A stretch of 64,000 bases of DNA from NCBI RefSeq assembly GCF_004283755.1, contig NZ_SHMH01000001.1, positions 1 to 64,000 on the forward strand, read 5' to 3'. A program made the translations under genes and the position numbers. This stretch comes from Pseudoxanthomonas winnipegensis (GTDB lineage: Bacteria; Pseudomonadota; Gammaproteobacteria; Xanthomonadales; Xanthomonadaceae). The notes below the pieces were generated by a model. The model did not search any database, was not told the origin of the DNA, and worked only from the letters and a program-made list of their open reading frames with translations. Below are positions 1 to 6,445 of the stretch, piece after piece. Every line of letters starts with the position of its first letter. Position 1 is the first letter of the stretch.

Positions 1-64
1 GCTCGATCACCTGCTTCACCGCTTCGGCCTGGAACTCATCCGTGTACTGCTTGCTGTTGCCCAT
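1..64 (-). CDS. IS3-family transposase OrfA, N-terminal fragment
   Basis: Translation from the ATG at 64-62 gives MGNSKQYTDEFQAEAVKQVI and then leaves the window. The pattern (R/K)-(R/Q)-Y-(T/S)-x-E-F-(K/Q)-x-x-A-V-(K/R) is the hallmark start of the helix-turn-helix OrfA of IS3-family elements, which binds the terminal inverted repeats. In-frame ATGs at 85 and 79 lie upstream. The one at 64 is preferred because GAGG sits 7-8 bases before it. The gene reads in the same direction as the interrupted virB8. Only 21 residues are visible, so nothing can be said about whether the transposase is intact. Confidence 0.72.
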   Translation of the reverse strand, partial: MGNSKQYTDEFQAEAVKQVIE

Positions 65-128
65 AAACACCTCGGTCATTGCCATCAATTATGGCAACCG
101 GATGTCTACGAAAGGCTGGCCGGTCCAA
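1..128 (-). mobile_element. IS3-family insertion sequence (IS2-like), 5' end only, inside virB8
   Basis: Read on the minus strand, virB8 coding sequence stops at about 128. A new sequence begins TGGACCGGCC, with AGACATCC some 20 bases further in. This resembles the left terminus of IS2-type IS3-family elements (TAGACTGGCC...AGACA), from memory of that family. About 63 bases inside, an orfA start codon follows a good Shine-Dalgarno. The element runs off the left edge, so its length, right terminus and target duplication are not visible. The exact boundary could be 127 or 128. Family assignment is fairly secure from the orfA N-terminus; the subgroup is an inference. Confidence 0.72.
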
Positions 129-524
129 GGACATCACGTTCACCTGCCGCCAGCCGCCCAGCGGTGTGAAAGTCTGGTCTGCATCGTAGGACTCACGGGC
201 GAGCACATAGCGTTCGACATTGGCGCGGTTGATCGCCTCGTTGGAGGTGATGGTCTTGTCCATCACATCCGGCACCAGGCGGCTGGCCTGCACATTGCCG
301 GTGTAGGGATCGGCCATCACGATGAACGGCGTGCGCTCCTTCAGCGGCAGCAGCATGAAATAGCCGCCGGCCAGCACCAGCGACAGGACGATGGCACCCG
401 TGGCGACCTGCCAGGCGCGCTTTTCGCTGCGCTTGGCCATGTCGGCGATGGTGAGCTCGTAGTTCACCGCCTTCTGGATGGCCGCCTTGACCTTGGGCGT
501 TTCTTCTTTCTTTCGGGAAATCAT
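128..524 (-). pseudogene. virB8: virB8, truncated by an insertion sequence
   Basis: VirB8 is a bitopic inner-membrane protein that nucleates assembly of type IV secretion channels. The fragment starts ATG at 524 and encodes about 132 residues: a cytoplasmic N-terminus rich in K/E, one transmembrane segment (about residues 40-60, ATGAIVLSLVLAGGYFMLLP), then the start of the periplasmic NTF2-like domain (PFIVMADPYTGNV, YVLARESYDADQT, GWRQVNVMS). After NVMS the reading frame enters the insertion sequence, so roughly the last 40% of the expected protein is missing or displaced beyond the left edge. It lies 67 bases downstream of virB7 on the same strand. Most of the periplasmic dimerisation and interaction surface would be lost, so secretion is probably disabled unless a second copy exists. 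Confidence 0.83.
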
Positions 525-591
525 GCAGGGACGCTGCGCCTGTCGGGGATAGAGGATGCCGGCGCCGAATGGGACACCGACGCTGGAAACG

Positions 592-1044
592 TCATGGCTT
601 GGAAGGCGGCGCGGCCGCCGGTGCGGTCATCGCGGCGGGCGCGGCGGAAGCCGACGTCACCGTGATCCTGTTGCCCACGACCGACACCGCGATCCCGCGT
701 GGACCGTATGCACTGGTCAGCTGCGCGGCCGCGTCGCGGATATCGGTGGTGTCGATCTGCGAGACCGGGCCATACAGGGTGAAATCCGAGCCGAAGCGAT
801 AGTCCAGCTGCATGCCGCTGTCCTTGGCCCAACGGGTGAGCATGGTCTTCAAGGTGCCGTCCATCGGCGAGGCCTGGAAGATGTAGGTGCTCGACAGCGG
901 GATCTCGATCGGCGTCTCGGAGTAGTTGTTGATCGGACGCCACTTGCCACCGAAGTCGGGCGCCGGCGTTGTGCCGCATCCGACGAGCAGCGCGCTCGAC
1001 ACGACCAGCATCGAAGAAAGTTTGACGATGTTCCGCTGCAACAC
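592..1044 (-). CDS. virB7: VirB7 lipoprotein with C-terminal N0 domain (T4SS outer-membrane core)
   Basis: This 150-residue lipoprotein would sit in the outer-membrane core complex with VirB9 and VirB10. I start it at the GTG at 1044 because AGGAG lies 5 bases upstream. The predicted leader then has R4 and K8, a hydrophobic stretch and a lipobox ending LVGC (Cys23). A short linker (TTPAPDFGGKW) follows, then an about 75-residue globular part (TLKTMLTRWAKDSGMQLDY...GIAVSVVGNRITVTS) with the pattern of an N0/secretin-STN domain, and an Ala/Pro-rich tail. Agrobacterium VirB7 is only about 55 residues; the long N0-bearing form is known from Xanthomonadales T4SS that kill rival bacteria. It lies between virD4 and virB8 on the same strand. 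Confidence 0.85.
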   Translation of the reverse strand: MLQRNIVKLSSMLVVSSALLVGCGTTPAPDFGGKWRPINNYSETPIEIPLSSTYIFQASPMDGTLKTMLTRWAKDSGMQLDYRFGSDFTLYGPVSQIDTTDIRDAAAQLTSAYGPRGIAVSVVGNRITVTSASAAPAAMTAPAAAPPSKP

Positions 1045-1445
1045 GGCAACTCCTGTAAAGGGCAATCCGGACGAGGCGCACAAGAAACGACGCGCCATCC
1101 GCACTCTGGAAATGACGATCGATCGTTTCTAGTATCTGAAGATGACAAGGCGACGCGCCTGATCGATACGATCAGCGAGACGCCATTGTTCGACTGGCCT
1201 GTCGATGCGACTGTGCGCACAACCTGCGCGATGCGCTCTTAGCGCCGAAGAATCTCCTGACATCCCTTGTCCGCCCCCTTGTTCGACAACCGCCGCAGCA
1301 AGCAACACCGCAGCCACCACCACCCGGAAGGACTCCGCTCCAGGTGCCCCGTGCAGTAAAGCTAACGTGCATCTGACGGGTGCGTCAAGGATTCAGCACA
1401 GCTTCATCTGTCCTTCACAAGCCATAACGGAACGCGATGCGCGCA
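1045..1445. other. 401-bp intergenic region upstream of virB7
   Basis: This non-coding stretch separates the virD4 stop from the virB7 start, both on the minus strand. I see no convincing gene; the short open frames across it lack ribosome-binding sites and family resemblance. Two palindromes (1115-1126 and 1159-1175) lie 71-131 bases before the virB7 start, so the region probably holds a separate promoter for the virB7-virB8 transcript. No clear rho-independent terminator for virD4 is visible. Confidence 0.5.
1115..1175. promoter_or_regulatory. Pair of CGATC palindromes upstream of virB7
   Basis: Two dyads share the CGATC core: ACGATCGATCGT at 1115-1126, and CTGATCG-ATA-CGATCAG at 1159-1175 (7-base perfect arms, 3-base spacer). 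Their centres are about 47 bases apart, roughly 75 and 123 bases upstream of the virB7 GTG. Their position suggests operator sites for the secretion operon. No regulator can be named from the sequence. Confidence 0.35.
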
Positions 1446-3122
1446 TCAAACTGTGATGCGCTCCACATCCACCTTGTCCATCACGCGCGCGGTGAAGTAG
1501 CGCTCCTTGTAGTACTTGATCTTCTCGCACTTGACCGGATGCGCGATGCCTTCGTACAGGAAGACCTCCTGATCGAATCCCATCGCCTTGAGTTCCTGCG
1601 GCAGCATCAGCGCGCGCCGCTCCTCCGAAATGCTGCGCGTCACTTCGCGCCCGCGGGTGATGTTGCGCCGCTTGAAGGTGGTGTAGCCCAGCATCTCCGA
1701 GTAATCGTTGGCGTCCTGCTGCTCGCGCGGCGCGTAGATGATCTGCAACGCATGGTTGGTGATGATGGTGCGCGAGACGTCCTTGCCATAGGTCGCATCC
1801 AGCTGCGCCATCGACTGGATGATCGGCAACAGGCGAATGTTGTAGCCGGCCATGTACGACACGGCCGAGGCGATGATGTCGACCTTGCCGATCGCCGTGA
1901 ACTCGTCCATCAGCAGCAGGCACTGGTACTTGAGCTCGGGGTTGCTCTGCGGCAACTCGCGGGTGTTGAGATTGATGATCTGGCTGAAGAACAGATTCAC
2001 GATCAGTCGACTTTCGGCCAGCTTGTTGGGCTGGATGCCGACGTAGATGCTCGTCTTCTTCTTGCGCAGGTCGGTGAGCAGGAAGTCGTCGCCGGACGTG
2101 GCCGCGTCCAGCACCGGATTGATCCAGGCATTCAACGGTTCCTTCAGCGTGCCCATGATCGAGGCGAAGGTCTCATCCGCCTGCGACAGCAGGTTGGAGA
2201 AAGCCGAGCGCGCGTTGTCGCTGAGGAACTTGCGCGAGGCCAGGCCGCGCAGATAGGCCTTCAGATCCGTGCCATCGCCCGAGGACAGGCGATAGATACG
2301 CCCCAGCGTCGGCGGGCCGGAAGAGAACGGGAAGCCCGTGGCGATTTCGTCGTCGTGATTCTCGAACAGGAACAGCGCGAAGGCCATGAAGGCGTTGCGG
2401 GCCTGGCTGACCCAGAACTTCTGCTCGTCCGCGCCATCGGGATACAGCATGGCCGCGATGCTCATCAGATCGGACACGCGGAAGGCCGGATCGCGCGAGA
2501 CGTAGGTCAGCGGATTCCAGCGATGGGTGCGGCGGTCTTCGGCGAAGGGATTGAACAGATAGACCTCGTGTCCCTGCGATCTGCGCCAGCCGCTGGTCAG
2601 CTCGAAGTTCTCCTGCTTGATGTCCAGCACTACCACCGACTCGGCGTAATCGAGCAGGTTGGGAATCACGATGCCCACGCCCTTGCCCGAACGCGTGGGC
2701 GCGGCCAGGATCACGAACTGCTGCCCCGGCAGGCGCACCAGCTTGCCGCCGAACTTGCCGACGATGATGCCGGTGTTCGAAGGCTGCAGCATCTTGTGCT
2801 TGTTCAGGTCGCCGGCATTGGCGAAGCGCGCATCGCCATGCAGCGACTGCCGCTTTCCCTTGAACAGCAGCGCCAGGATCAGGACATAGACGATCAGCAC
2901 CGCGCCGAAGCCGATCCAGCCGGCCGCCTTGATCTTGCCGGCGTAAGGCCGATAGCGCGCGTCACCGAGCGCCTGGATGTACTCGACATACGTGTTCCAG
3001 TGCAGCGGCGCATGCACCTTGAGCAGCGCCATCGTCACATAGCCGGACAGGTACAGCCCCGCCGCCGCGGCCAGCACCGTCAACACGACGGCCAACCCAA
3101 GTTTCCCCTTGCTCAAGCGCAC
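1446..3122 (-). CDS. virD4: VirD4-type coupling ATPase of the type IV secretion system
   Basis: VirD4 is the hexameric inner-membrane ATPase that recruits substrates to the secretion channel. The 558-residue product has two N-terminal transmembrane segments (about 9-34 and 68-88) separated by a periplasmic loop. A P-loop follows at 141-149 (APTRSGKGVG) and a Walker B at 401-407 (CLLLMDEF). The VLDIKQENF and NHALQIIYAPREQQDA stretches are typical of the TraG/VirD4 family. Length and motifs are complete. It is the second gene of the cluster, 37 bases after an 89-codon unknown gene and 401 bases before virB7. In Xanthomonas the equivalent protein recognises effectors with a C-terminal XVIPCD domain; none of those is encoded in this window. 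Confidence 0.95.
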   Translation of the reverse strand: MRLSKGKLGLAVVLTVLAAAAGLYLSGYVTMALLKVHAPLHWNTYVEYIQALGDARYRPYAGKIKAAGWIGFGAVLIVYVLILALLFKGKRQSLHGDARFANAGDLNKHKMLQPSNTGIIVGKFGGKLVRLPGQQFVILAAPTRSGKGVGIVIPNLLDYAESVVVLDIKQENFELTSGWRRSQGHEVYLFNPFAEDRRTHRWNPLTYVSRDPAFRVSDLMSIAAMLYPDGADEQKFWVSQARNAFMAFALFLFENHDDEIATGFPFSSGPPTLGRIYRLSSGDGTDLKAYLRGLASRKFLSDNARSAFSNLLSQADETFASIMGTLKEPLNAWINPVLDAATSGDDFLLTDLRKKKTSIYVGIQPNKLAESRLIVNLFFSQIINLNTRELPQSNPELKYQCLLLMDEFTAIGKVDIIASAVSYMAGYNIRLLPIIQSMAQLDATYGKDVSRTIITNHALQIIYAPREQQDANDYSEMLGYTTFKRRNITRGREVTRSISEERRALMLPQELKAMGFDQEVFLYEGIAHPVKCEKIKYYKERYFTARVMDKVDVERITV

Positions 3123-3159
3123 TCCTCCTTGAAGCCGCGCCCGCGCGCGGCGCGAATCA

Positions 3160-3429
3160 TCAACGGATCAACCGGGCCGTCTTGGGCCGCACCGACTTGC
3201 GCCGGCGCGGACGCGCATCGTCGGCGCGGATCGGCTGCTCGTCCTCGATAAGCTGTTCCATGTACAGGCGCGCCTGCTCCAGCGAGGTCTCCTCGCGCAG
3301 CTTGGCGCCCGAGTCGGTGACCACCGCGTAACCGATCACCTCGTCCGGCGCATAGGCCGGGTCCGCATCGCGCGTGAGGGCGACGACCTGATAGCCGTGC
3401 TTCTGCAGGAGGGTGTGGCGGTATTCCAT
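3160..3429 (-). CDS. Small basic-tailed protein upstream of virD4
   Basis: This 89-residue soluble protein is one I do not recognise as a named family. The N-terminal two thirds (YQVVALTRDADPAYAPDEVIGYAVVTDSG...EQARLYMEQLIEDE) reads as a mixed alpha/beta fold. The C-terminal 20 residues are strongly basic (RPRRRKSVRPKTARLIR) and could bind nucleic acid. GAGGAG sits 8 bases before the ATG at 3429. It is the first gene of the virD4 transcript and ends 37 bases before virD4, so a role with the secretion system is possible but unproved. Confidence 0.7.
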   Translation of the reverse strand: MEYRHTLLQKHGYQVVALTRDADPAYAPDEVIGYAVVTDSGAKLREETSLEQARLYMEQLIEDEQPIRADDARPRRRKSVRPKTARLIR

Positions 3430-3591
3430 CCCTGGCGCTCCTCGAAGGTCCGAGAGCGCGATCCTAAGCGATCCCGGCGTGACGAGGCCACCTTCGCCCC
3501 CCAGGGCCTTAGGTCGCGGCAGGCTGCGCCTCGCCCAGGCGGGCGCCCCAGGATCGGCACACCGTCATCTGGCAACCTGGCGCCAGACATG

Positions 3592-3612
3592 AAAAAACCG
3601 GGCGCTGCCCGG
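3592..3612 (-). terminator. Displaced original terminator of tRNA-Val
   Basis: On the minus strand this reads CCGGGC-AGC-GCCCGG followed by TTTTTT, a compact rho-independent terminator. It lies 38 bases beyond the orphan tRNA-Val 3' end at 3650-3694. It most likely terminated tRNA-Val before the 6.3-kb element inserted between them. Confidence 0.75.
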
Positions 3613-3649
3613 TCCGTTTCATCTTCACCAGCCTGCCCCTGGCAGGAGC

Positions 3650-3694
3650 TGGTGGGCGGTACAGGGTTCGAACCTGTGACCCCTACCATGTCAA
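3650..3694. repeat. Left attachment site: 45-bp duplicate of tRNA-Val 3' half
   Basis: Bases 3650-3694 are identical to 9914-9958 over all 45 positions and diverge immediately on both sides. The repeat covers tRNA-Val from the anticodon loop to the encoded CCA end. It has no 5' half here, so it is not a tRNA gene. It marks the left junction of the integrated element. Confidence 0.93.
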
Positions 3695-3790
3695 CGGAAT
3701 CTCGGCCCTTTTCAAATCATCTACTTGGGCTGATATCCCTTGTTTTATCGGTTCATTGCATCCCGTTGCATCTGTCGATATTGTGCAGTT

Positions 3791-3811
3791 TGCACTTACA
3801 GATGCACTTAC
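3791..3811 (+). promoter_or_regulatory. Candidate integrase arm-type sites, left end
   Basis: Two direct copies of TGCACTTAC occur at 3791-3799 and 3803-3811, spaced 12 bases, just before the preferred integrase start codon. The core GCACTTAC also occurs twice near the right end of the element in the same orientation. Paired direct repeats near both ends are the usual layout of arm-type sites bound by the N-terminal domain of tyrosine integrases. Binding here could also repress int. Confidence 0.5.
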
Positions 3812-3818
3812 GGATACC

Positions 3819-5030
3819 GTGAAAGCCAAGTTGACCCCTCGCACCGTTGACGCGGCCAAGCCTGCAGCCAAGCCCTACGAGATCCACGACACGGATCTGC
3901 GCGGGCTGCTGCTGCGTGTGCAGCCGTCCGGCGTGAAGTCTTATATCGTGACGTGGGGGCGCGGGAAGCGCCGCACCCTTGGCCGGCATCCGGTGATGAC
4001 CGTGACGGGCGCGCGCAATGCAGCGCTGGCCGCACTGTCGGAGTCGGCGCAGCACGGTGCACCGCTGGCAGTGGTGGAGGCATCTAAGCCCAAGCCGCTG
4101 ACCCTGGGCGACTTCATCCGAGACCACTACGCGCCTTGGGCCAAGGCGAACCAGAAGGCTGGCCAGGCGACGGTGGACGCGATCGGCGCGGTGTTCGCAG
4201 ACCTGCTCGACAGGGAGCTTACCAAGGTGTCCGCCTTCGATATCGAGCGGGTGAAGTCAGCAAGGCTGAAGGCAGGCATGAAGCCGGCCACAGTGAACCG
4301 CGACCTGTCCCGCATCCGTGGCGCCCTGTCTCGCGCCGTGGACTGGGGCATGGTGGCCGATCACCCCATGCGGACCGTCAAACAGGCCAAGGGCGCCGAC
4401 GACAGCCGCGTGCGCTACCTGACGGCCGACGAGGAGAAGCGCCTCAGGAAAGCGCTGTCAGAGCGCGAGGGCGCGCGCAGGGCCAGCAGGGAGCGCCACA
4501 ACGCGTGGCACGCTGCCCGCGGCACTGAAGGGCACAGGCAGTGGCCCCAGGACGGCTACACCGATCACCTGCTGCCGATGACGCTGTTGGCGCTCAACAC
4601 CGGCATGAGGCGTGGGGAGCTCCTTGGCTTGGATTGGAAGAACGTCAACCTGCCGGCCAAGCTGGTGACAATCACCGCCGGCAACGCGAAGTCGCGCAAG
4701 GCGCGCCACCTGCCGTTGAACACCGAAGCACTGGATGTGCTCACGTGCTGGAAGCGCCAGGGCACCGGCACCGGCCTGGTATTCCCCTCGCCCAAGACCG
4801 GCGGCCGCATGGACAACATCAACAGCAGCTGGGAGGAACTGTGCGGATCGGCGGACCTGGCGGACTTCCGGTTCCACGACCTGCGCCACTCGTTCGCCTC
4901 TCGCTTGGTCATGGCCGGCGTGGACCTCAACACCGTGCGCGAACTGCTGGGGCACAGCGATATCAGGATGACATTGCGCTACGCCCACCTAGCGCCGGAC
5001 AAGCTGGCTGAGGCGGTGGCGAAGCTCTAA
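3819..5030 (+). CDS. Tyrosine recombinase (phage integrase, P4/DUF4102 type)
   Basis: The integrase would catalyse recombination between the tRNA-Val att site and the element. From the GTG at 3819 it encodes 403 residues beginning with the very typical VKAKLTPRTVDAAKP arm-binding start. An in-frame TTG at 3756 would add 21 atypical residues, so I prefer 3819. Domains in order: N-terminal DUF4102-like arm-binding domain (1-90), SAM-like core-binding domain (about 95-190), catalytic domain (about 200-395). Catalytic residues are all present: Arg264 (TGMRRGE), His353 and Arg356 (HDLRH), His379 (LLGH), Tyr388 (RYAHL). It appears functional. Its 3' end overlaps the convergent Arc-like gene by 4 bases. 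Confidence 0.95.
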   Translation: MKAKLTPRTVDAAKPAAKPYEIHDTDLRGLLLRVQPSGVKSYIVTWGRGKRRTLGRHPVMTVTGARNAALAALSESAQHGAPLAVVEASKPKPLTLGDFIRDHYAPWAKANQKAGQATVDAIGAVFADLLDRELTKVSAFDIERVKSARLKAGMKPATVNRDLSRIRGALSRAVDWGMVADHPMRTVKQAKGADDSRVRYLTADEEKRLRKALSEREGARRASRERHNAWHAARGTEGHRQWPQDGYTDHLLPMTLLALNTGMRRGELLGLDWKNVNLPAKLVTITAGNAKSRKARHLPLNTEALDVLTCWKRQGTGTGLVFPSPKTGGRMDNINSSWEELCGSADLADFRFHDLRHSFASRLVMAGVDLNTVRELLGHSDIRMTLRYAHLAPDKLAEAVAKL

Positions 5031-5473
5031 TCTCTACTGTCCAAGAGCTCGTAAATCTCAGTAGGGATGTGACCGCCCTTGGTTGCTGCAGCGAGCAAGA
5101 CCGGAACGGTTTCGTTCAATCGCTTGAGGTCCTTTTCGAACAACTCTTTTATCTGCATAACCGAAGTAAGCAGATCCTGATCTGGAGCCGCATTGTCTGT
5201 CATAAACAGATACTTGAAAGGCGTTTCGTCGCCCTGCTTCACCTTTTCGATATCTGCCTCGTAGCGCGCGATCACTTTTTCTGTTTCGGCGCGCCGGTCG
5301 ATTGCCTTTCTCAGCAGCTCAAATGCCGCAGCTTTGTCTGTGTGAAAAGAGCGCTCTAACCGGCGAACCACCTCGGCTGTGATCGATCGACCCGCTGCGG
5401 AAGCGGCTGAGTCAAGTCGGTCCTTGAGATCTGCAGGCAGGCGAAGCTTGAACTGGATTTCGGGTGTCGTCAT
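5027..5473 (-). CDS. Arc-family ribbon-helix-helix repressor
   Basis: This 148-residue protein has an N-terminal Arc/MetJ ribbon-helix-helix domain at about residues 5-45: the beta strand IQFKLRLP, then helix 1 DLKDRLDSAASAAG, the turn RSIT and helix 2 AEVVRRLERSF. The remaining 100 residues are largely helical and charged, and may mediate oligomerisation. Arc-like proteins bind palindromes as dimers of dimers. It is transcribed divergently from the AlpA-like gene, and three identical palindromes lie in between, the nearest 14 bases from its start codon. It therefore probably regulates itself and the early genes. It is convergent with int (4-base overlap). Confidence 0.85.
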   Translation of the reverse strand: MTTPEIQFKLRLPADLKDRLDSAASAAGRSITAEVVRRLERSFHTDKAAAFELLRKAIDRRAETEKVIARYEADIEKVKQGDETPFKYLFMTDNAAPDQDLLTSVMQIKELFEKDLKRLNETVPVLLAAATKGGHIPTEIYELLDSRD

Positions 5474-5486
5474 GGCCGCGGATGAT

Positions 5487-5554
5487 GGACCACAATGGTC
5501 CTTGACCGCAACGGACCATTGTGGTCCACTGAGTCTACCGGACCAATTTGGTCC
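5487..5554. promoter_or_regulatory. Triple operator: three GGACCA-N3-TGGTCC palindromes
   Basis: Three perfect dyads lie between the divergent Arc-like and AlpA-like genes: 5487-5501 (spacer CAA), 5513-5527 (spacer TTG) and 5540-5554 (spacer ATT). Centres are 26 and 27 bases apart, about 2.5 helical turns. The first two sites are reverse complements of each other. The arrangement is that of a phage-type operator region controlling both promoters. The Arc-like protein is the obvious candidate ligand; the AlpA-like protein is an alternative. Confidence 0.85.
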
Positions 5555-5571
5555 ATACAGAGGCTCAGCCG

Positions 5572-5781
5572 ATGACCAACCCTAGCAACAAACTCGCCTA
5601 CCCCATTGAGGAGGCGTTCGCCCTGATCGGCGTGTCCCGGACGCGCGGCTATCAGCTCATCAACTCAGGCTCACTGCGCACCTACAAGGCCGGCAAGCGC
5701 CGCCTGTGCAGCCATTCGGCGCTGGTTGACTGCCAGCGGGAGATGGAGAAGGCCTCAGCCCAGCGGACCGCAGCAGCCTGA
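5572..5781 (+). CDS. AlpA/MerR-like helix-turn-helix protein (excisionase candidate)
   Basis: This 69-residue protein starts at ATG 5572. It is one winged helix-turn-helix domain: YPIEEAFALIGVSRTRGYQLINSGSLRTYKAGKRRLCS. That is the helix-turn-helix plus beta-hairpin wing seen in AlpA regulators and small excisionases. An upstream in-frame ATG at 5548 would lie inside the third operator and is rejected. As first rightward gene after the operators, it is well placed to be the Xis or activator of the early genes. It could equally be a DNA-binding adaptor with no role in excision. Confidence 0.78.
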   Translation: MTNPSNKLAYPIEEAFALIGVSRTRGYQLINSGSLRTYKAGKRRLCSHSALVDCQREMEKASAQRTAAA

Positions 5782-5796
5782 CCGGGAGGATTCGCC

Positions 5797-5892
5797 GTGT
5801 CAGACGCACCAAAGAAAAACGGCCCGCTCCAGGTACGAACTGGAACGAGCCGTCGAATCCATGACCTAACCCTTCGACAGGAAAGACCATGA
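5797..5892 (+). CDS. Possible 31-residue small protein
   Basis: A GTG at 5797 is preceded by GGGAGGA with 6 bases spacing, the best Shine-Dalgarno in this part of the element. It opens a 31-codon frame (VSDAPKKNGPLQVRTG...LTLRQERP). The stop TGA overlaps the ATG of the next gene (ATGA at 5889-5892), which suggests translational coupling. The product is basic and polar with no recognisable domain. It may be a real small protein or mainly a translational leader for the following gene. A hairpin lies within it (5821-5851). Confidence 0.5.
   Translation: MSDAPKKNGPLQVRTGTSRRIHDLTLRQERP
5811..5851 (-). terminator. Possible minus-strand terminator hairpin
   Basis: On the minus strand a 12-base stem (GGCTCGTTCCAG paired with CTGGAGCGGGCC, two G-U pairs, 7-base loop) is followed by GTTTTTCTTT, a plausible rho-independent terminator. 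No minus-strand gene lies upstream of it inside the element. If active, it would protect the operator region from antisense transcription. On the plus strand the same hairpin lies inside the small 31-codon frame. Confidence 0.35.
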
Positions 5893-6218
5893 ACACCAAT
5901 TTACACCATCCAGACCCCGAAGCAATCGGACAACACCCTGAGGACGTGTCAGAAAAGTCTGAGCGCCCTACCCGGCTCAGCCCACTGGCCTGCGATTGCT
6001 GTGGAAAGTCCGCCAGCTACCTCCAGCTTCGCAGGACCACTGTTGTCTTCCCCTTCGCAGAGCTGCCGTTCTGGCTGTGCTTCGAGTGCATGGCAGAGCA
6101 CGAGGACGCTGACGATGCTGGGCTCGATCGCTATCAGTGGATCCTGTCCAGGGCGGGCAGATTTGGACCCGAGTGGCAAGACGCTGTTGCTGACCAGCTG
6201 ATGGAGGCGCGGGCATGA
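5889..6218 (+). CDS. Hypothetical zinc-ribbon-like protein
   Basis: This 109-residue protein is one I do not recognise. Residues 1-30 are polar and probably disordered. Residues 35-70 hold two CxxC pairs (CDCC and CFEC) about 29 residues apart, a spacing compatible with one zinc site. The C-terminal half is acidic and helical (AEHEDADDAGLDRYQW...). Its start overlaps the stop of the 31-codon frame, and its stop overlaps the next start, so the genes are co-translated. Genes like this are common in early regions of Xanthomonadaceae phages, but no function can be assigned. Confidence 0.72.
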   Translation: MNTNLHHPDPEAIGQHPEDVSEKSERPTRLSPLACDCCGKSASYLQLRRTTVVFPFAELPFWLCFECMAEHEDADDAGLDRYQWILSRAGRFGPEWQDAVADQLMEARA

Positions 6219-6445
6219 ACGAGTTACTGCGCGAAGAAATCGCCGACATCCTGCGCGAAGCGCCGTTCCCGGATGTCCTGGATCCGGGCATCGAGCAGTT
6301 GCTGGCAGAAGCGAAGGCCCTGCTGCAGGTCGTGCAGCCGCCCGGCTCCGAGGCCGACACCCTCGAAGCCCGCACCATCGGCGCGGTCCTCGACCGCGTG
6401 AACCGCGCGACGGAACTCCTTGCCAAGAGGAACGACAAGCAATGA
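6215..6445 (+). CDS. Hypothetical small helical protein
   Basis: This 76-residue acidic protein is predicted to be almost entirely helical (MNELLREEIADILREA...GAVLDRVNRATELLAKRNDKQ). It overlaps both neighbours by 4 bases (ATGA). I see no motif, cysteine or membrane segment. By position it belongs to the element's early operon. Function unknown. Confidence 0.7.
   Translation: MNELLREEIADILREAPFPDVLDPGIEQLLAEAKALLQVVQPPGSEADTLEARTIGAVLDRVNRATELLAKRNDKQ

Noticed and set aside
36-130. A simple frameshift near the end of virB8
   Set aside because: The downstream sequence is an IS3 OrfA start with a terminus-like boundary, not shifted VirB8.
1172-1372. Small coding frame in the virD4-virB7 gap
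   Set aside because: No ribosome-binding site, Cys/Gly/Arg-rich composition and no resemblance to known proteins.
1437-3251. A 604-codon plus-strand frame opposite virD4
   Set aside because: It is antisense to a complete VirD4 with all motifs and has low-complexity composition.
3650-3694. A second tRNA-Val gene
   Set aside because: Only the 3' half is present; no acceptor 5' strand or D-arm. It is the left attachment repeat.
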